A stretch of 64,000 nt of DNA, taken from Solibacillus palustris (lineage in GTDB: Bacteria > Bacillota > Bacilli > Bacillales_A > Planococcaceae). The translations under genes were made by a program, and so were the position numbers. The stretch is from NCBI RefSeq assembly GCF_022549215.1, contig NZ_JAKZFC010000001.1, positions 992,001 to 1,056,000 of the forward strand. The letters run 5' to 3'. Below are positions 26,978-35,655 of this stretch, piece by piece. Numbering within the stretch: the first letter of the stretch is position 1; every line of letters begins with the position of its first letter. A model generated the notes under the pieces. It did not search any database and was not told the origin of the DNA. It saw only the letters and a program-made list of their open reading frames with translations.

Positions 26978-27036
26978 CAAAGGCTAAGGGCACCACGTCC
27001 TGTGGCAACGCCTTTGCAATCAACATCATGTTGACC
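26978..27036 (+). repeat. Structured module, copy C1
   Basis: Outer stem CAAAGGC/GCCTTTG, inner CCAC-GTCCT-GTGG, second hairpin TCAAC-ATCAT-GTTGA. Linkers TAAGGGC and AAC. Confidence 0.78.
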
Positions 27037-27087
27037 TAATGCCCCCGGTGGATGTCACAGATTTTTTAGTGGAGTTAATTTAGGATT

Positions 27088-27146
27088 TTAGCCTAAGTTC
27101 ATCGCATTCATGCGATAACGGCTAACTGACCTGCATCATGCTGGCC
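27088..27146 (+). repeat. Structured module, copy C2
   Basis: Outer stem TTAGCC/GGCTAA, inner ATCGC-ATTCAT-GCGAT, second hairpin CCTGC-ATCAT-GCTGG (one T-T mismatch). Linkers TAAGTTC and AAC. Confidence 0.75.
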
Positions 27147-27263
27147 CAAAAAAATCTAGACGAGAGTTAGCTGGGGTGTAATTGATAATAGTATTTGAAA
27201 AAATAAAAAAGGTTTAGTATGATGCTTGAGAAGTTATTGAACGGACAGTTAGGAGTACAACAC

Positions 27264-27677
27264 ATGAATGATTTAATAGAATTATTATATCGACAACGTA
27301 AGCAGTTACGCCATGTAGCAGAGACGATGTGGAACAGCAAATATGAATTACATTTAACAAGCTCAGAATGGTCTGTATTAAAGAGTATTTCTGAAGGAAA
27401 AAGAACCGTCCCAGAGCTTGTTGTTCAGCTTGATATTACAAAGCAGGGTGTACACAAGTTTTTACAATCTTTGCAAGATAAAGAGCTAATTAAAACAGAG
27501 CTTGTAAAGGGGACAAAGCTACAAAAAGTCGCTTCATTAACAGACAAGGGTCAGGATGCAATGCAAAAAAGTTTGGCACTAGATTATGAAATTTCGGAAA
27601 TGGTGCGCGCTTCAATCGGCCACGAGCAATACGAACAGCTTATTTCGATATTAGGAAAACCATTAATTTCTAATTAA
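27264..27677 (+). CDS. MarR-family transcriptional regulator
   Basis: 137 residues from the ATG at 27264 (TTAGGAG nine bases before). An upstream ATG at 27219 is possible but weaker. The winged helix-turn-helix region TSSEWSVLKSISEGKRTVPELVVQLDITKQGVHKFLQSLQ is flanked by dimerisation helices. No ligand or target is evident; the adjacent zinc-ribbon membrane protein is co-directional and could be co-transcribed. Confidence 0.82.
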   Translation: MNDLIELLYRQRKQLRHVAETMWNSKYELHLTSSEWSVLKSISEGKRTVPELVVQLDITKQGVHKFLQSLQDKELIKTELVKGTKLQKVASLTDKGQDAMQKSLALDYEISEMVRASIGHEQYEQLISILGKPLISN

Positions 27678-27732
27678 AGTGACACATTTTTCCTATATAA
27701 AACGTATTACAATAAAAAAGGAGTGGGACACT

Positions 27733-28170
27733 ATTAAAGAAAAAGAATTTATAACGCAAGAGCATGTTGCAACACGCAATAAATTTCGATCTTTAGGGCC
27801 GATTGTTTTAGGAGCAGGAATATTATGTGTGGTTATAGCAGGTATTGATTTTTTTACTTTAGATTTCTTTGAATCTCCTAAATATTTTTACCTATTTTTT
27901 ATTGGCTTACCATTACTTGCAATCGGCTTTAATTTAACTAGTTTAGGATATGGTTCGAAATTGGCTGCCTATCAAAGTCGTGAAATGGCACCAGTCGCAA
28001 AGGATACATTTAATTATTTGGCGAATGAAACGACAGGGAGCATTGAGAAAATTGCACAGGCTGCACAGAAGGGGAAAAGTACCGTGGTGGAGGCGAAGCA
28101 ATGCGGCAATTGTCAGGAATTGAATAAAATCGATGCAAAGTTTTGCAATGAATGTGGCAAGGCGTTGTAA
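27733..28170 (+). CDS. Membrane protein with C-terminal zinc ribbon, likely ATT start
   Basis: 145 residues if initiated at ATT 27733. Two membrane helices (about 22-40 and 50-75), then a linker and a C-terminal double-CxxC zinc ribbon (CGNCQELNKIDAKFCNECG). The frame stays open to a GTG at 27679, but that codon has no ribosome site. A perfect AAGGAG (27718-27723) ends nine bases before the in-frame ATT, and no ATG, GTG or TTG is near. Function unknown. Confidence 0.7.
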   Translation: MKEKEFITQEHVATRNKFRSLGPIVLGAGILCVVIAGIDFFTLDFFESPKYFYLFFIGLPLLAIGFNLTSLGYGSKLAAYQSREMAPVAKDTFNYLANETTGSIEKIAQAAQKGKSTVVEAKQCGNCQELNKIDAKFCNECGKAL

Positions 28171-28176
28171 TGAAAC

Positions 28177-28213
28177 AAGGAGTGCTCGATTTTCTTTCGA
28201 TGCACTCCTTTTA
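28177..28213. terminator. Bidirectional terminator between convergent genes
   Basis: Nine-bp stem AAGGAGTGC/GCACTCCTT with an inner TCGA pair; T-rich on both outward sides. Confidence 0.85.
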
Positions 28214-28217
28214 TGAT

Positions 28218-28916
28218 CTAAAGAATTCCTTTATCAGAAAAAACTGCGTCAATACCCAGTTGTTCCATTTGTTGTGCAATTTTTTTGTTATTAACTGTGT
28301 AGGTACGGACAATAATACCTTGCTGAATCATCCGCTGAATAATCGAGCGGATGCCATAATAATACGGAATATGGATGGCCTGACAATCAAAATTTCGTAC
28401 ATATTCATCAAGTTTTGTAATGAGTGAAGCAAATAACAGTGCACAGTTGACGTTTGGCTGAATTTGCTGGAAACGGGCAATTGTATCGTGATTAAACGAT
28501 GAAACAATAATTCTTTTATTTTGTTGGAATTTTTCAATGGTTTTAGCAACAAGTATTTCAATACCGGGATATTCAAACACATCGGACTTAATTTCGATAT
28601 TGATTTGGTGTTTGGTATCTTTGAAAATATCAAGAACTTCTTCCAATGTACAAATTTTTTCGCCTGCAAATTTTGCTTCAAACCATGATCCAAAATCATA
28701 GGTTTTTAATTCGGCTAATGTTAGGTCTTTTACAAAACCAGTGCCATTTGATGTGCGGTCGATTGATTCGTCATGAATAACGACTAACTGCTGATCCTTC
28801 GTTAAATGCACGTCAAATTCTACCCCCCAGCAGGAAAGTTTAGCAGCTTGTTGAAAAGCAATTGCAGTGTTTTCAGGGAAGCTAGCACTAAGTCCACGAT
28901 GGGCAAGAATTTTCAT
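28218..28916 (-). CDS. Glycerophosphodiester phosphodiesterase (GDPD family)
   Basis: 232 residues, TIM-barrel GDPD family. Catalytic and metal-site motifs are visible: LAHRGLS with PENT at the N-terminus, EFDVHLTKD (Glu and Asp ligands) and the second catalytic His in VIHDESIDRT. No signal peptide, so a cytoplasmic UgpQ-like enzyme that hydrolyses glycerophosphodiesters to glycerol-3-phosphate and an alcohol. AAAGGTGG precedes the ATG. Confidence 0.9.
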   Translation of the reverse strand: MKILAHRGLSASFPENTAIAFQQAAKLSCWGVEFDVHLTKDQQLVVIHDESIDRTSNGTGFVKDLTLAELKTYDFGSWFEAKFAGEKICTLEEVLDIFKDTKHQINIEIKSDVFEYPGIEILVAKTIEKFQQNKRIIVSSFNHDTIARFQQIQPNVNCALLFASLITKLDEYVRNFDCQAIHIPYYYGIRSIIQRMIQQGIIVRTYTVNNKKIAQQMEQLGIDAVFSDKGIL

Positions 28917-28928
28917 AATTGACCACCT

Positions 28929-29204
28929 TTAGCGTTCACATGCAATGCCATCATTGTCACGATCGCTTTTATCATTTTTTGTATATAATTCTGCTGAAAC
29001 GAAAGGCTTATATTTCGTTTTTCCGCCAATATTTTTAACAGTAGCGCTTTTGGCAATACCACCAGAATAAATGGCATTAATTTCTTTGCAATTTTTGTAT
29101 TCAACTATTTTTACTTTTGTCGATGCCTCTGCTTCAATTGTAGGAGTGGTAACACTTCCTATTATTGCAACACTCATAAAAATAGGGTAAATGTATTTTT
29201 TCAA
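28929..29204 (-). CDS. Secreted excalibur-domain protein
   Basis: 91 residues. A signal peptide (about 1-27, cleavage near EAEA) is followed by an excalibur calcium-binding domain with the conserved YKNC and the EF-hand-like DRDNDGIACER end. Extracellular and small; the family's function is poorly defined. It lies 12 bases upstream of the GDPD gene and is probably co-transcribed with it. AGGAGG-type site before the ATG. Confidence 0.85.
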   Translation of the reverse strand: MKKYIYPIFMSVAIIGSVTTPTIEAEASTKVKIVEYKNCKEINAIYSGGIAKSATVKNIGGKTKYKPFVSAELYTKNDKSDRDNDGIACER

Positions 29205-29243
29205 ATCAAAAACCTCCGCAAAATGTATTTTTCAACATTTTAC

Positions 29244-29282
29244 CAAAAAAAGAAACGAATTCACAAGGAGGATGTGAATTCG
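29244..29282 (-). terminator. Terminator of fabI
   Basis: 10-bp perfect stem (29256-29265 with 29273-29282) followed on the minus strand by TTTCTTTTTTT. Confidence 0.92.
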
Positions 29283-29291
29283 CTAAAATAA

Positions 29292-30059
29292 CTAACCCAT
29301 AATATGATAGCCGCTATCGATATAAATCGTTTCGCCAGTAACGCCACGAGATAAATGGCTAAGCATGACAATGGTCATATCTGCTACTTCTTCTTTACTC
29401 GTATTACGTTTAAGTGGTGCATTTTCTTCAATTTTATGCAGTATATCATTGAAACTTGGCACACCTTTTGCAGCTAATGTTCGAATTGCACCAGCCGAAA
29501 TCGCATTGACACGGATATTTTCAGCGCCTATATCAGCAGCTAAATAACGCATCGACGCTTCAAGTGCAGCCTTTGCAACACCCATGACATTGTAGCCTGG
29601 TAAGACACGCTCTGCTCCTAAATAAGACATTGTCACGATTGAACCGCCCTCTGTCATATAAGGCTTTGCAGCTTTTGCTACGGCAATCAATGAATACGCA
29701 CTTGTATCTTGAGCAAATGCATATCCATCACGCGTTGTTTCAACGAAGCGATTGTGTAAGTCCTCGGCGTGCGCAAAAGCAACAGAGTGTACAATTCCAT
29801 GAATCACACCAAACTGCTCACCAATTTGTGTAAAGGCATTTGCAATACTTGCATCATTGTTAACATCACATTCTACAATAGTAGCTTCTTGACCAGCTAA
29901 AATTTTTTCTATTTTACTCTTTGAGCGTTCTTTTCGATATGTGAAAATAACATTTGCTCCTACATCAAATAGTCGCTTTGCAATGCCCCAAGCGATACTA
30001 CGCTCATTAGCAACACCCATAACGACAACATTTTTACCTTGTAATTGTAGTAAATCCAT
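29292..30059 (-). CDS. fabI: Enoyl-ACP reductase FabI
   Basis: 255-residue short-chain dehydrogenase of the FabI class: N-terminal GVANERSIAWGIA nucleotide motif and the catalytic Tyr-x6-Lys pair in YNVMGVAK (about 156-163). It carries out the final reduction of each fatty-acid elongation round using NAD(P)H. Its promoter region holds a FapR operator. GGGGTG precedes the ATG, and a terminator follows. Confidence 0.94.
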   Translation of the reverse strand: MDLLQLQGKNVVVMGVANERSIAWGIAKRLFDVGANVIFTYRKERSKSKIEKILAGQEATIVECDVNNDASIANAFTQIGEQFGVIHGIVHSVAFAHAEDLHNRFVETTRDGYAFAQDTSAYSLIAVAKAAKPYMTEGGSIVTMSYLGAERVLPGYNVMGVAKAALEASMRYLAADIGAENIRVNAISAGAIRTLAAKGVPSFNDILHKIEENAPLKRNTSKEEVADMTIVMLSHLSRGVTGETIYIDSGYHIMG

Positions 30060-30086
30060 AAAGACACCCCTGTATAATAGTTATTA

Positions 30087-30103
30087 TTAGTACCAACTAC
30101 TAA
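30087..30103. promoter_or_regulatory. FapR operator of fabI
   Basis: TTAGTACCAACTACTAA is a full inverted repeat matching the FapR box (TTAGTACC...TACTAA), 28-44 bases upstream of the fabI start. FapR represses fatty-acid genes until malonyl-CoA rises. Confidence 0.9.
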
Positions 30104-30149
30104 TAATAACTATAACATTGCATGCGTAACGTGTAAATCATTTTCTAGG

Positions 30150-30196
30150 ACAAAATAAAAAACGATCTCTCAATTAAAAAAATCAAGAGATCGTTT
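30150..30196 (-). terminator. Terminator of fer
   Basis: 11-bp perfect stem (30160-30170 with 30186-30196) and A-rich loop, followed on the minus strand by TTTTATTTTG. Confidence 0.88.
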
Positions 30197-30204
30197 GAGT
30201 TTTA

Positions 30205-30495
<291 letters not shown>

Positions 30496-30555
30496 TTATT
30501 CTAAATGTGTTCTTCTTACATTTCAACATAATACTACGAAAATGAGGGATTTGAT

Positions 30556-31596
30556 TTGCTAATTCAACAAATTCTTTTAAAAATCTTACATACATTTCAA
30601 CAAGAACGTACTGTTTCCGCTGCTTTTCATCTACTAAAGGGTAAACGCTCTGGGCAAACGATTCAAGATGTAGGTCTTTATAAATTGTATCCGTTTTTTG
30701 GCCTTTTACCAAAATTACCACGTCTAAAATTTGATCAGCAAATTGATTTACTATTTGCTAAAAATTATATTGATATAGATGAAAATGGCTATTACAAAAT
30801 GTCTGAAATAGGGAAAGAGCTTGCGTCACAGCCGTTATCGATTACTTTTGATAGTTGGCACTATCGTGGCAATGAACATCTATTTTTCGGGCGGTTATCA
30901 CTTGTTGTACAGAGTTTGTCACATCAAGAAAATAACCAGAAAGCATTTATCCCAATTGAGCGAAACGATCAAATTCAAGGCTGGGTGCGTCAATTTTTAA
31001 TCGCAAATCGTTTTCAGCAACATTCACTACAATCTCAACTATATGAAGAAATGACAAGGTGTTTGACAAAATTATCAGTTGAAGAACGAGTGAAAGAAAT
31101 ACTCATCTTCCGATTAACGGGCTACAACGAACCCGGATTTACTTGGCAGCAGTTAGCATTTGGCTATCACATGCAGGAAATGGACGTGCAGCTCTATTAT
31201 ATTAGTGGTTTACACGCCTGGTTAAATGAAATCGAGAAGCAGTCATCCAATTATCCGTTATTATCACAAATTGCGATGGAAATTCGTGTGGAGGCATTGT
31301 TAACGTTGTCAGCAAATGAAACAGCCCAGCTCTTTAAAAAAGGGCATTCAATCGACGAAATCAGTCTTATTCGTCGTTTAAAATTAAATACTATTGAAGA
31401 TCATATTGTTGAAATGGCAATGAATGAACCGAACTTTTCTATCGATGAATTCGTTACAATGGAAGACCAACAGCAAATTTTACAGACCGTTGAAAATTAC
31501 GAAACAAAGCGTTTAAAAACATTAAAGGAAATTTTGCCGCATGTAAGTTATTTTCAATTGCGTTTAACATTGGCGAAAGGGGCGACAACGCAATGA
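30556..31596 (+). CDS. ypbB: YpbB, helix-turn-helix protein upstream of RecQ
   Basis: 346 residues, matching YpbB in length and position. The C-terminal part contains a helicase-associated helix-turn-helix (AQLFKKGHSIDEISLIRRLKLNTIEDHIVEMA). It overlaps recQ by four bases, so the products are probably made together and work together. The TTG at 30556 is the likely start (GAGGGAT upstream). Exact biochemical role unknown. Confidence 0.85.
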   Translation: MLIQQILLKILHTFQQERTVSAAFHLLKGKRSGQTIQDVGLYKLYPFFGLLPKLPRLKFDQQIDLLFAKNYIDIDENGYYKMSEIGKELASQPLSITFDSWHYRGNEHLFFGRLSLVVQSLSHQENNQKAFIPIERNDQIQGWVRQFLIANRFQQHSLQSQLYEEMTRCLTKLSVEERVKEILIFRLTGYNEPGFTWQQLAFGYHMQEMDVQLYYISGLHAWLNEIEKQSSNYPLLSQIAMEIRVEALLTLSANETAQLFKKGHSIDEISLIRRLKLNTIEDHIVEMAMNEPNFSIDEFVTMEDQQQILQTVENYETKRLKTLKEILPHVSYFQLRLTLAKGATTQ

Positions 31597-33032
31597 ATCT
31601 AGAAGCAACTTTACAGCAATTTTTTGGCTATGAAACCTTTCGACCAGGGCAACGAGAAATTATTGAAGCACTTGTAAACGGGCAAGATGTTGTAGCAATT
31701 TTACCGACGGGTATGGGGAAATCATTGTGCTATCAGCTTCCAGGATATTTGTTTTCAAAACCAGTGCTTATCATTTCACCGCTACTTTCCCTTATGCAAG
31801 ATCAGGTTGACCAGTTAAAGCAGCGTGGGGAAAAGCGCGTCGTGGCACTGAATTCGTTTTTATCACCAGAGCAAAAGCGTTATGCATTGCATTTTTTACA
31901 TGAATATCGCTTTATTTTTGTATCTCCGGAAATGTTGCTTCAGCCGCAAGTGAAAGCGCGTTTGGAGCAAGTGGAATTGTCTTTAATTGTTGCGGATGAG
32001 GCACACTGTATTTCACAGTGGGGGTTTGATTTTCGTCCTGATTATTTGCGAATTGGTGAAGTGTTACCGCAAATAAATCGGCCTCCAATTTTAGCATTAT
32101 CCGCAACAGCAACCGATTCAGTTATTGAAGATATACAGCATTATTTAATGATGCATGACCCATTTCGTTATATGCATTCGGTCAATCGTGAAAATATTTA
32201 TTTGGTGAAAAAAGCATTTTCTCATAAAGAAGAAAAAATCAATTGGATTATAGAGCATGTTACTAGCACATCCGGACCGGGTATTATTTATACGCAATCT
32301 CGAGCAAAAACAGAGGCACTCAGCTTGCATTTACTTGAAAGAAATATTGCCGCAGCAGCGTACCATGCTGGTAAGGATACGCAGGACCGTCAATTTATTC
32401 AGCAGCAATTTTTAACTGGTAAGCTAGAATGGATTGTAGCAACCAATGCGTTTGGTATGGGTGTTCATAAAGACAATGTCCGACAAATCATCCATGAAAC
32501 AATGCCGTCCACATTATCAAACTATATGCAAGAAATCGGACGTGCTGGGCGAGATGGTCAAGACGCGGTAGCATTCTTACTACATGCGGAGGGTGATGAG
32601 CAATATGCAAAATTTATCGGAACTGAGGATTTACCAAAAGAAATACATATTGACCGATTTATGCAAGTAATTGCAAGTGGAGAGCAGCCAAATGTGTTAT
32701 TGGCTCGCGGAGAATTAACTGAAGTCTCATTTCGTGTTTTAAATTACTGGCTACAGCAAGAGTCGCCAGAACAAGTTAAGAAGCGTATGCAAGAGATGCA
32801 ATTTAAAAAGTATGCTGAAGTGAATCTTGTGTTAAAGCTAATTGAAAACACGGATTGCATGCGTGAGCAAGTTGTCAATTATTTTGGGCAGAAGCTATTT
32901 CAAAAGCAGCAAAACTGTTGTAGCAATTGTGGAATTAATGTTGCACCATTTTTGAAGCCTCGCGAAGAGCGACAGGAAACACAAATGACGACTTGGCAGC
33001 AGCGTTTACAGCAAATATTGGTTCGAAACTAG
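31593..33032 (+). CDS. recQ: RecQ-family ATP-dependent DNA helicase (RecS type)
   Basis: 479 residues. Walker A LPTGMGKSLCYQ (about 36-48), DEAH box VADEAHCISQWGFDFRPDY, motif VI-type EIGRAGRDG and a C-terminal zinc-binding region with Cys in TDCMREQ and NCCSNCG. It lacks the HRDC domain, being the short RecS-like form rather than a 600-residue RecQ. Unwinds 3'-tailed DNA in recombination and repair. Translationally coupled to ypbB. Confidence 0.94.
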   Translation: MNLEATLQQFFGYETFRPGQREIIEALVNGQDVVAILPTGMGKSLCYQLPGYLFSKPVLIISPLLSLMQDQVDQLKQRGEKRVVALNSFLSPEQKRYALHFLHEYRFIFVSPEMLLQPQVKARLEQVELSLIVADEAHCISQWGFDFRPDYLRIGEVLPQINRPPILALSATATDSVIEDIQHYLMMHDPFRYMHSVNRENIYLVKKAFSHKEEKINWIIEHVTSTSGPGIIYTQSRAKTEALSLHLLERNIAAAAYHAGKDTQDRQFIQQQFLTGKLEWIVATNAFGMGVHKDNVRQIIHETMPSTLSNYMQEIGRAGRDGQDAVAFLLHAEGDEQYAKFIGTEDLPKEIHIDRFMQVIASGEQPNVLLARGELTEVSFRVLNYWLQQESPEQVKKRMQEMQFKKYAEVNLVLKLIENTDCMREQVVNYFGQKLFQKQQNCCSNCGINVAPFLKPREERQETQMTTWQQRLQQILVRN

Positions 33033-33117
33033 TAATTTTAGCACGAACCGTTTACTTTTTTGTAGATATTCGTCATAATATACGTAAATGTTTTAGTAGT
33101 TGGAGGGTTGAGAGACC

Positions 33118-33774
33118 ATGACAAAAGAAGATTACCGTGAGAAGGTAGAGGAGCATCGTCAAGAGATCGACTTACATAATGAGTCTGGTGCTAAATTGTC
33201 ACGTACTAGCCGTCATCAGAAAAAAGATAAGAAAAAACAATCGAATCCAATTATGACACTTTTAGTTGTTGTCTTAATTTTTATTCCATTGAGCATCTTA
33301 GGTTATGTATGGTTATTTTATGAGCCAAGTGCATCAGAAGCTGAAACTGTGGAAGAAAATAAAGATAATGTTGTCTTAGAAATTGTAAAACAGAACGAGG
33401 ATTCAACAAAGGATACGGCTGATGACAAAGGTGACGAAGAAAAAGCTGATGATAATAAAGATAAATCAACAGATACTGACAAAAAAGCCGAGCAAGAAAA
33501 AGAGCGTTTAGCGGCTGAAGAAGCGAAAAAAGCGGAAGAGGCTCAAAAAATTGCAGCCCAAAAAGCAAAAGCGCTAGAAGTTAAGAAAAAAGCAGAAGAT
33601 GCAGCAAAAGTACAGCAAAAAACGCATACCGTTCAATCTACGGATAATTTATACCGAATCGCCATAAAATATTATGGTGATGGAAGCCCGGCTAATATCG
33701 AAAAAATTAAATCGGCAAATAATTTAACAACGGATAGTATTTCAACAGGGCAAGTATTAGTAATAATTCCGTAA
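33118..33774 (+). CDS. ypbE: Membrane-anchored LysM protein (YpbE-like)
   Basis: 218 residues. A basic cytoplasmic N-terminus (1-42), one transmembrane helix (about 43-68), a long charged Lys/Glu/Ala-rich linker (75-165) and a C-terminal LysM peptidoglycan-binding domain (THTVQSTDNLYRIAIKYYG ... GQVLVIIP, 168-218). Position after recQ and architecture match YpbE. TTGGAGGG precedes the ATG. Confidence 0.85.
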   Translation: MTKEDYREKVEEHRQEIDLHNESGAKLSRTSRHQKKDKKKQSNPIMTLLVVVLIFIPLSILGYVWLFYEPSASEAETVEENKDNVVLEIVKQNEDSTKDTADDKGDEEKADDNKDKSTDTDKKAEQEKERLAAEEAKKAEEAQKIAAQKAKALEVKKKAEDAAKVQQKTHTVQSTDNLYRIAIKYYGDGSPANIEKIKSANNLTTDSISTGQVLVIIP

Positions 33775-33809
33775 AGTGTTCATTATTTATAGCTGTATAG
33801 AGGAATAGC

Positions 33810-33847
33810 AAAAGACGAAACGTGACAAACGCTCGTCTTTTTCTTTT
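33810..33847 (+). terminator. Terminator after ypbE
   Basis: Nine-bp stem AAAAGACGA/TCGTCTTTT with a 14-base loop and T-rich tail. Confidence 0.8.
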
Positions 33848-33866
33848 GATTGGAGGTTGATGATAT

Positions 33867-34634
33867 ATGGTTGTTATCACCATTATTGTGCTCGCTTTCA
33901 CTGTAATCATGTTGCAGATGTGGAAACAGGCCAATGAAAATAATGTTCGAATACATGAAGTAACAGCTGTAGGTACTGGTGAGCCAGTGCAACTCTTTTT
34001 TATTTCAGACACGCATGCACGAAAAATCAATGACAAAATGATACAGAATATTAAAGGACAGGTAGATGCAGTAATTATAGGTGGCGATTTTGTTGACCGT
34101 CGCACAACGAAACAAACACTACTGGAAAATATTCAACTATTAAAAACACTTGGTCCCATTTATTTTGTATGGGGCAATAATGATATAGAATTTGATGCAC
34201 AAAAACTACAGGCATTATTTTTACAACATGAAGTTACAGTCCTTGAGAACGAAGCGGTGAAAATAGGGAAAGATCAAAACTTTTCTATATGTGGGGTAAC
34301 GTTTAGCCCGAATTTGGAACAAGTAAAAGAAGCATTGCGTTCTTGCGATTTAAACAAAACAGCGTTTATTGCACATAATCCTGAACTTTTTACAAGTGTA
34401 CACAAGCATTACAAGCCACTGCTTAGCATTGGAGGACATTTACATGGCGGGCAAATTCGTATTTTTGGTTGGAGCATACAACCACATGGCTATTTTAAAC
34501 AACAAGGACGCTATTTTGAGCTTGTTAGCAATGGTTATGGCACGTCATTATTTCCAATTCGATTAGGAGCGAAACCAGAGTGTCATGTGATTAAAATAAT
34601 ATTCGAGCAAAATAAAACGTTTACCGTAAATTAG
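33867..34634 (+). CDS. ypbG: Calcineurin-like metallophosphoesterase (YpbG-like)
   Basis: 255 residues. N-terminal membrane helix (1-17), then a metallophosphoesterase domain with ISDTHA (DxH), GGDFVD, GNND and GGHLHGGQ motifs. The usual GNHD reads GNND, so the proton-donor His is replaced. That may lower activity or shift substrate. TTGGAGG precedes the ATG. Faces the cytoplasm or cell surface depending on topology; substrate unknown. Confidence 0.86.
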   Translation: MVVITIIVLAFTVIMLQMWKQANENNVRIHEVTAVGTGEPVQLFFISDTHARKINDKMIQNIKGQVDAVIIGGDFVDRRTTKQTLLENIQLLKTLGPIYFVWGNNDIEFDAQKLQALFLQHEVTVLENEAVKIGKDQNFSICGVTFSPNLEQVKEALRSCDLNKTAFIAHNPELFTSVHKHYKPLLSIGGHLHGGQIRIFGWSIQPHGYFKQQGRYFELVSNGYGTSLFPIRLGAKPECHVIKIIFEQNKTFTVN

Positions 34635-34677
34635 CAGTATAATAAGATGTATGGAACAATTTTAAGGAGATGTTAGT

Positions 34678-35643
34678 ATGCAAAAGGTAGATGCAATCAT
34701 AGTAGGTGGGGGCCCTTGTGGTTTAGCTGCTGCGATTGAACTACAAAATATTGGTTTAACACCAATTGTGATAGAAAAAGGGAATGTCGTCAATGCGATT
34801 TACAATTACCCGACGCATCAAACGTTTTTTAGTACAAGTGAAAAGCTAGCTATAGGTGATGTGCCTTTTATTATTGAACAGCGTAAACCAAAACGAAACC
34901 AAGCCCTAGTGTATTATCGTGAAGTGGTAAAGTCGAAAAAAATTCGAGTAAATCGTTTTGAAATGGTGAATCATGTTGAAAAACAAGGGCAAACATTTAC
35001 TGTAAGAACAGATAAAGAAACGTATGAAACGCCGTATGTAGTTATTGCAACCGGCTATTATGATCACCCGAATTATTTAAATATTGTAGGTGAAACTCTA
35101 CCGAAAGTGCATCATTATTTCAAAGAGGCACATGAGTTTTTCGATTTAAACGTATTAGTTATTGGTGGTAAAAATTCTGCGATTGATGCAGCATTAGAGT
35201 TAAATAAGGCTGGTGCACATGTAACGGTGGTGTACCGCGGAGAAGAATATTCATCAAGCATTAAGCCATGGGTATTACCCGAATTTTTAGGTCTTGTGCG
35301 TGACGGAGAAATTTCGATGCAGTTTAACACAATTGTTAAAGAAATCCGTGAACACGAGGTTGTATTAGAAATTGAAGGCAATGAACAAATGATTGCAAAC
35401 GATACGGTGTTTGCCATGACGGGTTATCATCCGGACCATAGCTTTATTCGTGCAATGGGAGTTGAAATCGACGATGAAACAGGACGCCCTACTTTTGATT
35501 TAGACACGATGGAAACAAATGTTGAAAATTTATATATTGCAGGCGTAATTGCAGCAGGAAATAATGCGAATGAAATATTTATTGAAAACGGTCGCTTCCA
35601 TGGCGGCATGATTGCCCAAAAAATTGCACAGCAAATGAAATAA
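34678..35643 (+). CDS. ypdA: YpdA, bacilliredoxin/bacillithiol disulfide reductase
   Basis: 321-residue FAD/NADPH-dependent thioredoxin-reductase-like protein. IVGGGPCGLAAAIEL at the N-terminus holds the Cys14 typical of YpdA instead of a CxxC redox pair; the second nucleotide motif is VLVIGGKNSAIDAALEL (about 158). In the family it regenerates reduced bacillithiol. GGAGATG precedes the ATG. Its presence implies a bacillithiol-producing host. Confidence 0.93.
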   Translation: MQKVDAIIVGGGPCGLAAAIELQNIGLTPIVIEKGNVVNAIYNYPTHQTFFSTSEKLAIGDVPFIIEQRKPKRNQALVYYREVVKSKKIRVNRFEMVNHVEKQGQTFTVRTDKETYETPYVVIATGYYDHPNYLNIVGETLPKVHHYFKEAHEFFDLNVLVIGGKNSAIDAALELNKAGAHVTVVYRGEEYSSSIKPWVLPEFLGLVRDGEISMQFNTIVKEIREHEVVLEIEGNEQMIANDTVFAMTGYHPDHSFIRAMGVEIDDETGRPTFDLDTMETNVENLYIAGVIAAGNNANEIFIENGRFHGGMIAQKIAQQMK

Positions 35644-35655
35644 GAGGTGAATACT

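Larger units (their letters stand above)
26885..27185 (+). repeat. Composite intergenic element C
   Basis: Same order as element B: CTTGATTCAG, GAATAGGGGAA, module C1 (26978-27036), CCCCGGTGGATGTCACAG plus a T run, module C2 (27088-27146), then AAAAAAATCTAGACG and GGTGTAATTGAT. The left part has about 60 extra bases compared with B, and the terminal hairpin is degraded. Confidence 0.78.
26810..27263. other. Gap filled by composite element C
   Basis: After the CarD ribosome site and promoter region, 26885-27185 is a composite repeat element (next entry). The remainder is AT-rich with no convincing gene. Confidence 0.6.

Noticed and set aside
24534-27146. Possible CRISPR array formed by the repeated hairpin modules
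   Set aside because: Copies are dispersed over 24 kb with irregular spacing, their stems differ in sequence, there are no unique spacers of constant length, and no cas genes are present.
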